Shown one piece after another: positions 27,054 to 35,150 of a DNA stretch of 64,000 nucleotides. The notes under the pieces are model-generated. The model worked only from the letters and a program-made list of their open reading frames with translations. It did no database searches and had not been told where the DNA came from. A program made the translations under genes and the position numbers. The stretch comes from Chitinophagaceae bacterium (lineage in GTDB: Bacteria; Bacteroidota; Bacteroidia; Chitinophagales; Chitinophagaceae), in NCBI GenBank assembly GCA_024508725.1, contig JANINS010000002.1:247481-311480 (forward strand). The letters are read 5' to 3'. Numbering within the stretch: the first letter of the stretch is position 1; every line of letters begins with the position of its first letter.

Positions 27054-28856
27054 TTAAGGTTTCGCAACCTGCTTTGCAGTGATGTAATACTGTTTTACGA
27101 TATCTGTTTCGTTCCAGTTGCGAAGGTCGTTATTCTGCAGTTTAGTACTGTTCCACTTAGTGGTGATGTTGTAGCGTTTATTGTTGATGACTAATGGCAG
27201 ATCAAAACCTTCGATGCAGTTGGTCCAACGATAGAATATTTTTTCTCCACTATTATAAAATTCCAGTTGTGGAATTTGTACAGTTCTCAAATATTGATCA
27301 AATGTTTTCTGGAAGTTGATACCTGATTGTTTGATGATATAGTTTTCGATCTGCTGCGTTGTTACCGTCTGGTGCCAGAAAGTTGCATTCATGCCACGTA
27401 ATATCTGCCTGAACTTTTCATCATCATTGATCACTTTACGAATGGTGTGGATCATGTTGCCGGCCTTGTAATACATATCGCCACTGCCTTCCTGGTTCAC
27501 ACCATACTTACCGATGATAGGTATATCGTTCTGGATATTCTTCCTGATGCCGAAGTTGTATTCGTCACCTGCTTGTTTACCAAAGAGCCATTCGGTATAC
27601 AGCGTTTCACTGTAGTTGGTAAAACCTTCATGAACCCACATATCGGCAATGTCTTTCGTGGTGATGTTGTTCGCAAACCATTCATGACCGCTTTCGTGGA
27701 TGATGATAAAATCCCATTTCAATCCCCAGCCTGTTCCGCTAAGGTCACGACCACGATAGCCGTTCTTATATCCATTGCCATAAGCCACAGCAGATTGATG
27801 TTCCATACCAAGGTGTGGAGCATCTACTAATTTATATCCATCTCTATCAAAAGGATAAGGGCCAAACCAATATTCGAAACATCTCATCATCGGCTTCACC
27901 TGTTGAAATTGATGTTTGGACTTTTCAAGATTATAATCCAGCACCCAATAATTGAAAGTGACAATTTTAGGTGTGACGTAAACAGATGTACCACCATTTT
28001 CTTCTACATAAGCTGTGTCAAAATCAGTATGCAAAGTATCTGTCCAGTTCACATACTTGCCAATATAAGGAACGATGTTGTAGTTGTTGATGGGATTTCT
28101 GACTTGCCACGTGTATGAAAGGGATTTGGAATTTGCAATTTGGGATTTTGATATAAGTCTGCCATTTCCAACGGCAATTAAAGTATCAGGAACGATCATC
28201 GTCAGCGAAGCACCATTATCCGGTTCATCTCCCTGGTAATCTTTACAAGGATACCATGCACTGGCTCCCAAACCCTGTACGGCAACACTCATCCATGGTC
28301 TGCCAAGCGAATCTGTTTTCCATATCCACCCACCGTCCCAGGGAGCATTTTTGGCTTCTTTGGGTTTGCCGTGGTAGTAGATAATAATAGAATCCCCGTA
28401 ATTGTCCTCGATATCTTTCAGGTTTACAAGAGCAATGTCTCCATCTCTTTTGAAAGATAAAGACTGATAATAGTTTCTTTCTTTTGTTTCCCCATTTGTA
28501 CCTCCGTCTGGTAGGCCATAACTAATAGAGTATTGCTGAACAACATGGGCTACAATGCTATCGATGATCAATGGTTGCTGCAGGTCAATTTGCATTAGCA
28601 GAAATCCTGGCAGCTTAGAAAATGATCCTTTCAGTCTTTCAGGCTTAACTATTTTGAATTTGATGATTATTTTTCCTTGAATGGTTTTGCTCCCAAAATC
28701 CGGCTTCACTTCAATATCATATCGCAACACATCCCACCAATCCCTGTTCTCATTCAGACTGCCACGCAGTGTATCTGCTTTGGTGAATTTTCGTTCCTGT
28801 GCAAACAGAACAAGTGGTGTAACTATTAAGATTAGCATGATTAATTTCAACTTCAT
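27054..28856 (-). CDS. Secreted M1 family metallopeptidase
   Basis: The 600-residue protein has a signal peptide (MKLKLIMLILIVTPLVLFAQ). The zinc site is HESGHEWFANN (HExxH, about residues 389-399) with the third ligand in WVHEGFTNYSETL about 19 residues later. GMEHQSAVAYGNGY just upstream is the GxMEN-like substrate loop. The C-terminal helical part is shorter than in classical aminopeptidase N. It likely trims peptides in the periplasm or at the surface. Residues near 236-246 (SKSQIANSKS) are encoded by a repetitive A/T-rich stretch (28120-28150) that looks like an inserted simple repeat. The start codon lies only 24 bp from that of the divergent binding-protein gene. Confidence 0.92.
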   Translation of the reverse strand: MKLKLIMLILIVTPLVLFAQERKFTKADTLRGSLNENRDWWDVLRYDIEVKPDFGSKTIQGKIIIKFKIVKPERLKGSFSKLPGFLLMQIDLQQPLIIDSIVAHVVQQYSISYGLPDGGTNGETKERNYYQSLSFKRDGDIALVNLKDIEDNYGDSIIIYYHGKPKEAKNAPWDGGWIWKTDSLGRPWMSVAVQGLGASAWYPCKDYQGDEPDNGASLTMIVPDTLIAVGNGRLISKSQIANSKSLSYTWQVRNPINNYNIVPYIGKYVNWTDTLHTDFDTAYVEENGGTSVYVTPKIVTFNYWVLDYNLEKSKHQFQQVKPMMRCFEYWFGPYPFDRDGYKLVDAPHLGMEHQSAVAYGNGYKNGYRGRDLSGTGWGLKWDFIIIHESGHEWFANNITTKDIADMWVHEGFTNYSETLYTEWLFGKQAGDEYNFGIRKNIQNDIPIIGKYGVNQEGSGDMYYKAGNMIHTIRKVINDDEKFRQILRGMNATFWHQTVTTQQIENYIIKQSGINFQKTFDQYLRTVQIPQLEFYNSGEKIFYRWTNCIEGFDLPLVINNKRYNITTKWNSTKLQNNDLRNWNETDIVKQYYITAKQVAKP

Positions 28857-28880
28857 ATTTTAAAATTAGGATATTCGGGC

Positions 28881-30542
28881 ATGAAGAATTCAAAAGTAAA
28901 AAGTCATAATTCAAAAGTTCGGAATCATGCCGTTCTCCTGTTTTGCATATTGACTTTTGAATTTTTACTTAGTTCCTGTAGCTCAAAGCATTCTTCTGAT
29001 AAACAACTCTTCACTTACAACGAACAAACCGGTATCGCTTCACTCGATCCGGCTTTTGCAAAGAATCAATCGGTGATGTGGCCCATTCACCAGTTGTATA
29101 ATACATTGGTTGAAGTTGATTCTAACCTCAGCATTGTTCCTTCAGTTGCAAAAAGCTGGGATGTGAGTGCAGACAGGCTAACATTTACTTTTCATTTGCG
29201 GAATGATGTATTCTTTCATGATGATGCATGCTTTTCCAACAACAAAGGCAGAAAACTTACTGCACACGATGTTGTGTATAGCCTCTCCCGTATTCTCGAT
29301 CCGGCAACAGCCAGTACTGGTAAATGGATATTCAATAACAGGGTAGATAGTATTCAGCCATTCAGAGCCATTGACGATTCTACTTTTGAACTGAAACTAC
29401 TCAGACCATTTCATCCCATCATGGGAATACTGAGTATGCAATATTGTAGTATCGTTCCCAAAGAAGCCGTGGAGCACTATGGAAAAGATTTCAGGCGACA
29501 TCCTGTAGGCTCCGGTCCGTTTAAGTTTTACCTGTGGGAAGAAGGCCAGGCTTTAGTGATGCACAAAAATGACCATTATTGGGAGAAGGATGAAGCAGGA
29601 AAACAGTTGCCATATTTAGATGCGATTAAAGTGACCTTTTTCGATAATAAAGCAACAGAGTTTTTACAGTTCAGGCAGGGTGACCTGAGTTTTGTAAATG
29701 ATATCGATCCTTCTTTTAAAGATGAAGTATTGTCGAAGACCGGTGAGCTACGAAATGAATGGAAAGGCAAGATCATCTTAAACAAACATCCATACCTCAA
29801 CACTGAATACCTGGGCATGTTGGTAGATGAAAGCAGCCCGGTTTTGAAGAACTCACCCACCAAAGTGAAAGCTTTACGACAGGCTATGAATTATGCCATC
29901 GACAAACGTAAGCTGGCGATGTACATGCGGAATTCGATCGGCATACCGGCTGAAGCGGGATTTGTTCCTGGTGGATTACCATCGAGAAATACAGAACTGG
30001 TAAAAGGATATACTTACGATCCTTCAAAAGCAAGAATGTTGTTGCAGCAGGCAGGGTTTAATGGCAAACTACCAACGATCAAACTACTCACCATTCCTAT
30101 CTATGCAGATATCGGGAGTTTTGTTGCGAAAGAATTAGAGAATGCCGGTATACCTGTCCAGGTGGAAGTGATACAAAAGAGTTTATTGCTGGAACAAACT
30201 GCCAAGTCACAAGCTTTGTTTTTTCGTGGTAGCTGGATTGCTGATTATCCTGATGCGGAGAATTATATGGCAATGTATTATAGCAAGAACCCTGCTCCGC
30301 CAAACTATACAAGGTATAAGAACCCTGCATTTGATGTGATGTACGAGAAGGCTCTGCAGGAAACAAACGACTCTGTTCGTTATGAACTGTACAGGCAAAT
30401 GGATCAACTGGTGATCAATGATGCTCCGATCATTCCTTTGTGGTATGATATGGTGATCCATCTTGTGCAGCAGAATGTAACAGGTTTTACACCCAATGCT
30501 TTGAACCTGCTGGAACTTCGCAGGACCAGCATGAAACATTGA
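28881..30542 (+). CDS. ABC transporter substrate-binding lipoprotein (family 5, peptide type)
   Basis: The 553-residue protein is a periplasmic oligopeptide-binding protein (SBP_bac_5). Visible are LDPAFAKNQSVMWPIHQLYNTL, VPSVAKSWDVSADRLTFTFHLR, FHDD, a YSLSRILDP segment, HPVGSGPFKF and a long C-terminal lobe ending in IPLWYDMVIHLVQQ. The N-terminus is a lipoprotein signal ending LLSSCSSK. No permease or ATPase genes lie beside it, so the transporter partners are elsewhere or it acts alone. The first 30 codons consist largely of a repeated ATTCAAAAGT element and its inverted copy. The divergent M1 gene starts 24 bp away, leaving almost no room for two separate promoters. Confidence 0.9.
   Translation: MKNSKVKSHNSKVRNHAVLLFCILTFEFLLSSCSSKHSSDKQLFTYNEQTGIASLDPAFAKNQSVMWPIHQLYNTLVEVDSNLSIVPSVAKSWDVSADRLTFTFHLRNDVFFHDDACFSNNKGRKLTAHDVVYSLSRILDPATASTGKWIFNNRVDSIQPFRAIDDSTFELKLLRPFHPIMGILSMQYCSIVPKEAVEHYGKDFRRHPVGSGPFKFYLWEEGQALVMHKNDHYWEKDEAGKQLPYLDAIKVTFFDNKATEFLQFRQGDLSFVNDIDPSFKDEVLSKTGELRNEWKGKIILNKHPYLNTEYLGMLVDESSPVLKNSPTKVKALRQAMNYAIDKRKLAMYMRNSIGIPAEAGFVPGGLPSRNTELVKGYTYDPSKARMLLQQAGFNGKLPTIKLLTIPIYADIGSFVAKELENAGIPVQVEVIQKSLLLEQTAKSQALFFRGSWIADYPDAENYMAMYYSKNPAPPNYTRYKNPAFDVMYEKALQETNDSVRYELYRQMDQLVINDAPIIPLWYDMVIHLVQQNVTGFTPNALNLLELRRTSMKH
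28888..28962. repeat. Inverted/direct repeat inside the signal-peptide coding region
   Basis: ATTCAAAAGT occurs at 28888-28897 and 28909-28918, and its exact complement ACTTTTGAAT at 28953-28962. Similarity extends to AAGTAAAA/TTTTTACTT on the outer side. The mRNA could form a hairpin right behind the start codon of the binding-protein gene. Confidence 0.7.
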
Positions 30543-30559
30543 TCAGTCAGCATTGCTTT

Positions 30560-30949
30560 TTATCGCACTGATGTACTAGCACCACTACCCATAATCGTGA
30601 TGTCCTGGCTGTTTTGGTTCGATGAGTTGATCAGTGTAAAGGTGATGGTAGAATCGTTCAGCCAGTTGTAGTTCATCGCATCATAACCAAAGCTTCCTGT
30701 GAGTGTTGTTTCGTAAGAACGTATCTCATTATTGTAGAGACGATACATTCTTGTGAAATAGATCGTGTCTTTACCGCTGATGAGTTTAAATACTTCAACA
30801 TCTCCGGGTTTATATTTATTGGTGTCTGCAGAGGGATTCTTTTGCGTGGCAAAGTATGTTGGAACAGGATGTGTTTTTACCGGGTTGTTGACTTTACTTT
30901 GGCTGCAGGCAAGTGCAATTACTACAAGGAGTAGAATTAGTGATTTCAT
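30560..30949 (-). CDS. Hypothetical lipoprotein (129 aa)
   Basis: The protein begins MKSLILLLVVIALACSQSK, a lipoprotein signal with lipobox ALAC. The mature part has about 110 residues with beta-strand character (GDVEVFKLISGKDTIYFTR, NEIRSYETTLTG, STITFTLINSSNQ). No family is recognised. It converges with the binding-protein gene (18 bp between stop codons). Only repeat-like sequence lies upstream, so it is probably its own unit. Confidence 0.6.
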   Translation of the reverse strand: MKSLILLLVVIALACSQSKVNNPVKTHPVPTYFATQKNPSADTNKYKPGDVEVFKLISGKDTIYFTRMYRLYNNEIRSYETTLTGSFGYDAMNYNWLNDSTITFTLINSSNQNSQDITIMGSGASTSVR

Positions 30950-31128
30950 ATGGCATAATTTACCTGCAAAAGGTAATTAGCCATATCCTGGAATTTAAAG
31001 ACTTTGGTCAGGCTTTGATTTGAGGAAAAGATGTATGCCAATATTTTGAAGTATCGCAAAGGACACAATGAAGACGCAGAGATCGCTAGGTCTTTGCGGA
31101 ACTTTGCCAAAGCCTTAGCGTTATTAAT

Positions 31129-31154
31129 ATTGCTTCGCTCTTCTCGCAATGACG
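31129..31154. repeat. REP-like element, copy A
   Basis: ATTGCTTCGCTCTTCTCGCAATGACG, an imperfect palindrome (ATTGC...GCAAT) of the kind scattered between genes in many Bacteroidota. It is preceded by a CTTTGCGGAACTTTGCC-type stretch (around 31091). An inverted copy lies at 31948 on the far side of the next gene. Confidence 0.65.
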
Positions 31155-31192
31155 TATAGCCAGCATCAAGCATCTAACATCCATCATCCAGC

Positions 31193-31876
31193 TCACAATC
31201 CAAACTTCACACCCACCTGTGGTATGAGCATGTTGGTTTCTGATTGCTGCTCATCGAAGAACACCTGGCCGCTTGAAGTAATTCTGGGGTTAGTAAGGTA
31301 TTTCGTTTTTCTGCCTACCATGTAAGCTGCTTTTATCTCGAGTGAGAGTTTACCATCTCTTTGCAAACGTATATCAGCACCGGCGGCACCGCCATAAGTA
31401 AAAGCCCATTGTGCTTCTGATGCATCGCTATAGTTATTGTTGTAGTAAGAAGCATAGTAAGTCTGGCGTTCTACGTTAACGGTTGAGAAGAAATCATTCC
31501 AGCCTAACAAACCTTCTGCAAAAGGATTGATCAACTTGTTCTTCGGTTGTTGCAGTCTTAATTTGAACTGGATAGAGAATACATTGCTGGAAGCAGAAAC
31601 TTCGTATTGGTCAAAGAAATTATCATAGAAATATGCATTGCGGGAACCCATAGATCCATATCCTAGCTCAAGCCCTATATGCAACGGCACTTTGCGATCG
31701 AAGTTGTACATGATATGACCCCGAAGAGCAAGCAATACATTGTCGTTCACATCCTGGAATTCGCCTTGCGGAATACCCACTGCACCATTAAAACCGCCGG
31801 ATAGTTTTTGTCCGAACTTTTGGGCATTGGCACTCATCGTTATAAGCAGGGTTGCAAACAGGAATATCTTTCTCAC
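31193..31876 (-). CDS. Outer-membrane beta-barrel protein (about 227 aa)
   Basis: From the GTG at 31876 the protein reads (M)RKIFLFATLLITMSANAQ, a clear signal peptide; an in-frame TTG further upstream (31906) is less likely. The rest alternates in beta-strand fashion (FGQKLSGGFNGAVGIPQGEF, HIGLELGYGSMGSR, VFSIQFKLRLQQP, KLSLEIKAAYMVG) and ends NMLIPQVGVKFGL with an aromatic/hydrophobic C-terminal strand. This is typical of porin-family or OmpW/PorT-like small barrels in Bacteroidota. The gene is single and flanked on both sides by inverted REP-like elements. Confidence 0.75.
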   Translation of the reverse strand: MRKIFLFATLLITMSANAQKFGQKLSGGFNGAVGIPQGEFQDVNDNVLLALRGHIMYNFDRKVPLHIGLELGYGSMGSRNAYFYDNFFDQYEVSASSNVFSIQFKLRLQQPKNKLINPFAEGLLGWNDFFSTVNVERQTYYASYYNNNYSDASEAQWAFTYGGAAGADIRLQRDGKLSLEIKAAYMVGRKTKYLTNPRITSSGQVFFDEQQSETNMLIPQVGVKFGL

Positions 31877-31947
31877 TGATAATAATTTATACAAATATAG
31901 GAGCAAGTATTGTGCTAGGAGTGGGATATTGGATGCTGCTGCGTTTT

Positions 31948-31970
31948 GTCATTGCGAGAAAAGAAGCAAT
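31948..31970. repeat. REP-like element, copy B (inverted relative to copy A)
   Basis: GTCATTGCGAGAAAAGAAGCAAT is nearly the reverse complement of copy A at 31129, with a 2-base deletion. The pair brackets the beta-barrel gene. Confidence 0.65.
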
Positions 31971-31993
31971 CTTATTCGTTTGATCAATGTTAA

Positions 31994-32026
31994 ATAAAAA
32001 AATGGCTGGCAACAATACCAGCCATT
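31994..32026 (-). terminator. Terminator for the gene at 32091
   Basis: On the minus strand a 9-bp perfect stem (AATGGCTGG / CCAGCCATT) with an 8-nt loop is followed by TTTTTATTT, 65 bp after the stop codon. Confidence 0.85.
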
Positions 32027-32090
32027 AGAAAAATAGTAAGCCAAATGGTAAGTACTCAACATAGTAACTCACTGTAAGAATCGATAAGCA

Positions 32091-33191
32091 TTACTTTCTT
32101 TCCCCATTTCCAAAAAGAAAATTGATGGTAGGATTGAATTCAGCTTTTTTACCTGCTTCTTTTTTTACTCCCAAGCCAAAGTTGATCCACAACCCATCCA
32201 GAAATGTTCCTTCAATACCTATCGATAAACGGTAGTAGGGAAATTGGTGAGTTTGGGCATTGAACTCGGCTTCTAAAAAACCTTTTGTATCATTAGATCC
32301 ATAATACAAACGAGTTCCCAAACCTAAGAGGCCTACGTTTAATTTGCTGGTTCCACTGTCTCTTAATTGACTATTAACACCTAAAAGCAATTGTCCATTC
32401 TTGCCAAAAACCGGCAGACCTAATGTAGACCATCCACCTAATTTAGATGCAGCTGATAAATTTTTGATCAGAGAATCTTTAGAGTTGAATATAGATGCAA
32501 ATCCAAGGTCCCAAACCATTTTATTCCAGTTATCTTTCTTGATCTTTTCCCTGAATGAAGAGATCTTCGATATATCAACATGCTGGTCCATGATCTCCCG
32601 AATACCCTTCATCGTTGCTTCGTACTTAGCCGATGCCGTGTCTGCAATTATTGCATTTACATCTACGAAGTTCATGTTATTATCTGTTGCATATTGTTTT
32701 ACAGCTTCGGTAAACTGGATGGTTATGGGCGACAGCATCTTACTTATAAATGCATTTAAAAGTTTATCATTTCGTAGGTCTGCATGATCAATTAATTTGA
32801 ACTTTAATCCAACCGAAACTGCATAGCTTTTATCTTCATTTACTTTCGTACCTATTGAAAGTGCCGAGGTATACCAAAAGCGATTTGCAGCGTAGTTCTT
32901 CAAATTCACATTCGGATTAAAAAGCATTGGTGAAAACTCAACAGTTAAATTTTGGGGAATGGCTGCTCCATTATTCAGATAATAATTACCTACAGCAAAC
33001 GCCAGTTTTCTTGTGGAAGTAGGGCGTAAAAGATTGCTTGGTGTTACATCCAGAATTTTAAATGCAGGTGCTTCTGGTACAGCATAATTAAGTGTACCCC
33101 ATCCTGCACTTATTTTGTCCTTGTCATCCTGGCTGTGTCCAGTGATAAGGAAAGCGAAGGATAATAGTGTTAGTAATATTTTTATTTTCAT
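32091..33191 (-). CDS. Secreted outer-membrane-type hypothetical protein (366 aa)
   Basis: The ATG at 33191 gives MKIKILLTLLSFAFLITGHSQ, a standard signal peptide; the open frame extends upstream but without a sensible start. The mature protein begins with about 90 residues of beta strands, has a helical insert around 150-230 (TIQFTEAVKQYATDNNMNFVDV and a DISKISSFREKIKKDNW segment), and ends with barrel-like strands (LNVGLLGLGTRLYYG, YRLSIGIEGTFLDGLWINFGLG, NPTINFLFG). No family is recognised. It is the last gene of a probable three-gene unit with the 120- and 117-residue proteins (10 bp and 108 bp gaps) and ends at a strong terminator. Confidence 0.75.
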   Translation of the reverse strand: MKIKILLTLLSFAFLITGHSQDDKDKISAGWGTLNYAVPEAPAFKILDVTPSNLLRPTSTRKLAFAVGNYYLNNGAAIPQNLTVEFSPMLFNPNVNLKNYAANRFWYTSALSIGTKVNEDKSYAVSVGLKFKLIDHADLRNDKLLNAFISKMLSPITIQFTEAVKQYATDNNMNFVDVNAIIADTASAKYEATMKGIREIMDQHVDISKISSFREKIKKDNWNKMVWDLGFASIFNSKDSLIKNLSAASKLGGWSTLGLPVFGKNGQLLLGVNSQLRDSGTSKLNVGLLGLGTRLYYGSNDTKGFLEAEFNAQTHQFPYYRLSIGIEGTFLDGLWINFGLGVKKEAGKKAEFNPTINFLFGNGERK

Positions 33192-33201
33192 AAACTGGTT
33201 T

Positions 33202-33564
33202 TTAAATGATGATTTTTCCAAGAGTAACAACGAATGCAGCATCATCTTTCGATTGTCCTCTGCATACCTGCCTTGCCTTGCAAGGTGCCCCATTTTGAAA
33301 AATTGTTGCATTAGCACTGAAGGCATTTCCTGCACCTGCAGGGTCTATAATTGTCCAGTGGATGATCAGGTATAATCCAATCAGATCATCACCTTCACCG
33401 AGGTCGAAAGATGTTTGTTGATCCCATTGACTGGTTTGTTGGTACACTTCTTCATTTCTGTCTTTATTAAACAGGATGATTGTATAGCCAAATTGCTGGG
33501 GTGTTTGAAAGTCGAACTCAAGTATGAGCCGATCATTCGAAGGTTGCACATGAATGTCTGCCAT
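33202..33564 (-). CDS. Hypothetical cytosolic protein (120 aa)
   Basis: The protein has no signal peptide or membrane helix. The sequence is mainly beta strands: DRLILEFDFQTPQQFGYTI, ILFNKDRNEEVYQQ, then LIGLYLIIHWTIIDPAGAG and a C-terminal strand AAFVVTLGKIII, with two cysteines in CKARQVC. I do not recognise a family. It lies 10 bp upstream of the secreted 366-residue protein gene and downstream of the 117-residue protein gene, so it belongs to the unit divergent from the PAS-LuxR regulator. The start is ATG. Confidence 0.7.
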   Translation of the reverse strand: MADIHVQPSNDRLILEFDFQTPQQFGYTIILFNKDRNEEVYQQTSQWDQQTSFDLGEGDDLIGLYLIIHWTIIDPAGAGNAFSANATIFQNGAPCKARQVCRGQSKDDAAFVVTLGKIII

Positions 33565-33672
33565 AAAAAATTTGAGGACCTACTCATTACCCTTTTCGGT
33601 ATCCGGGGCTTACTCTTTAATAAAGGATTTTCAGCTTACTCCTTTTGATGGTCTTGAAAGGTTTAGGGGCGA

Positions 33673-34026
33673 TTATGCAGTTTTTAGCTTCTTTACCGGT
33701 TTTTTTCTTTCGCTTTTTTTCTTTCCTCCTGCCATTTCATATTCATTGCTGTCTTTACCATATTTGGCTGCTACAGCAATCAACATCCTTTCGTTTAGAT
33801 GTTTTAGAATAGTTTCTCTTTCTTCTAAAGCATTCAGTTTACTGTCAACAAGACTTAGCGTATTGTTGTACTCATCAAGAGCTGTTTTTACATCATCAAT
33901 AGCCGACTGATAACCTGTAAGGGTTAGGCCATTGCCAAGATCAAGTGAGCTGTTAATGCTGGCAATGGAAGCCTTACGGGTGATTGCAGCATCATAAATA
34001 AGAGATAGACGTTTTAATCGTGCCAT
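33673..34026 (-). CDS. Hypothetical helical protein with basic tail (117 aa)
   Basis: The ATG at 34026 gives MARLKRLSLIYDAAITRKAS; an upstream in-frame ATG (34056) would add ten residues that look non-native. Residues 20-95 are helical with heptad-like hydrophobics (a possible coiled coil in YQSAIDDVKTALDEYNNTLS and KLNALEERETILKHLNERM). The end, KYGKDSNEYEMAGGKKKSE, leads into a run of Lys/Arg/Pro that could bind nucleic acid or membrane. No family name can be given. It is the first gene of the unit that faces the PAS-LuxR gene; three 21-bp repeats lie 50-110 bp upstream of its start. Confidence 0.7.
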   Translation of the reverse strand: MARLKRLSLIYDAAITRKASIASINSSLDLGNGLTLTGYQSAIDDVKTALDEYNNTLSLVDSKLNALEERETILKHLNERMLIAVAAKYGKDSNEYEMAGGKKKSERKKPVKKLKTA

Positions 34027-34075
34027 AGTTTGGGTTTTTATATGTTGAATAATCAATGATCAATCAGGGGTATTC

Positions 34076-34136
34076 TTTATTTGATATGTTGTACTCTTTA
34101 TTTGATGGAAAGAACTATTTATTTGATATGATGTAC
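34076..34136. repeat. Three tandem 21-bp repeats between divergent genes
   Basis: TTTATTTGAT recurs at 34076, 34097 and 34118 with exact 21-bp period. The first and third units continue ATGTTGTAC and ATGATGTAC; the middle one has GGAAAGAAC. Two helical turns per unit put the copies on the same DNA face, as in arrays of regulator binding sites. They lie between the 117-aa gene and the PAS-LuxR gene, nearer the former. Confidence 0.75.
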
Positions 34137-34328
34137 CCGTAGACTAATACTAACAACACTTGATCTTTCTACATGTACTATCTAATCAATATCCGATTCC
34201 TTAAATCGAATCGCCTGTTCTTCACACCTTATTGCCTGTACAGCTTATCTGGTACGGAGTTTTCTGTATTTATTGTGTACTTCCGTGCAATAGATCTGGG
34301 GTAATGCTGGTGGTATAAGCCTTTCTAT

Positions 34329-34335
34329 TAGTTTG
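34329..34335 (+). promoter_or_regulatory. Possible -7 promoter box for the PAS-LuxR gene
   Basis: TAGTTTG (then G) matches the Bacteroidota -7 consensus TAnnTTTG and lies about 85 bp before the start codon. A clear -33 TTTG at the right distance was not found, so support is partial. Confidence 0.35.
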
Positions 34336-34421
34336 GTACTCAAAAATAATTTTCCTGTTAGCCCTTTGCAACTGCGAAATGTCGCAGGTTTTTAGTAGTT
34401 TAAGGCTGAATTTTTTCAATC

Positions 34422-35150
34422 ATGCATAACCCTGGTGATTTCACGAAGTCAATGGTTACCAATATGCCTGCTAACCTACACACCGAACAAGCAAGGCAGT
34501 TTAAACAAACCCTACAACGCTTTCCAGAGGAGGCGGTTTACATTTATTCATTTAAAGAGCATCGGCTGATCTTCGCTGATGGATGGGAAGAGATCCTCGG
34601 TTACAAGGATGATGAAATAGGGATGTTAACGATCATTGACATTACATCTCCCGAGTTTAAGAGTTTTTCTTTTGAGCTGAATGATAAAGCGTTGTTGTTT
34701 ATCCTGGATAAGTCTGAAGAACTTGAGCGGTACAGCTTCACCATCGAACTAAAAAAGATACACAAGAATGGAACACTTGTTCCTTTAATAGTGAGAGTAG
34801 GAGTGTACAGGGCAGAAAATGGTAAGCCAGTAGAGATCATTGGCAGAAACCAGGTAAACCACAGCATTAAATTTGGTAAGGTGATGCGTTATGCGGCATA
34901 CGGTCCGGATAAATCAGCGTTTGAGGAGCAACTGAATAAAGATCTTTTTAAACACTTTGCAATATCAAGAAAAGAGAAAGAGGCTTTGGCGTTAGTGGCA
35001 AGGGGTTATTCTTTTAAAGAGATCGCTTACGAATTCAATGTTTCACAATCGGCGATAGAGAAAAGAATACTGCCTTTGTATAAACGTTTCGATGTAAAAA
35101 GCCTCACACACCTCATCACTTTCTCGTACGAGAACCACATTCTTCCTTAG
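34422..35150 (+). CDS. PAS domain LuxR-type transcriptional regulator
   Basis: The 242-residue regulator has a PAS domain at about 25-140 (YIYSFKEHRLIFADGWEEIL, GYKDDEI, later VPLIVRVGVYRAENGKPVEI). A LuxR/GerE-type HTH follows at about 178-240: ISRKEKEALALVARGYSFKE, IAYEFNVSQSAIEKRILPLY and KRFDVKSLTHLI. No receiver domain or membrane helix is present, so it senses an internal signal or a partner protein through PAS. It faces away from the 117/120/366-residue gene unit, and the intervening DNA carries three 21-bp repeats; local control of that unit is likely (inference). Its last 4 bp overlap the end of the convergent ATPase gene. Confidence 0.88.
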   Translation: MHNPGDFTKSMVTNMPANLHTEQARQFKQTLQRFPEEAVYIYSFKEHRLIFADGWEEILGYKDDEIGMLTIIDITSPEFKSFSFELNDKALLFILDKSEELERYSFTIELKKIHKNGTLVPLIVRVGVYRAENGKPVEIIGRNQVNHSIKFGKVMRYAAYGPDKSAFEEQLNKDLFKHFAISRKEKEALALVARGYSFKEIAYEFNVSQSAIEKRILPLYKRFDVKSLTHLITFSYENHILP

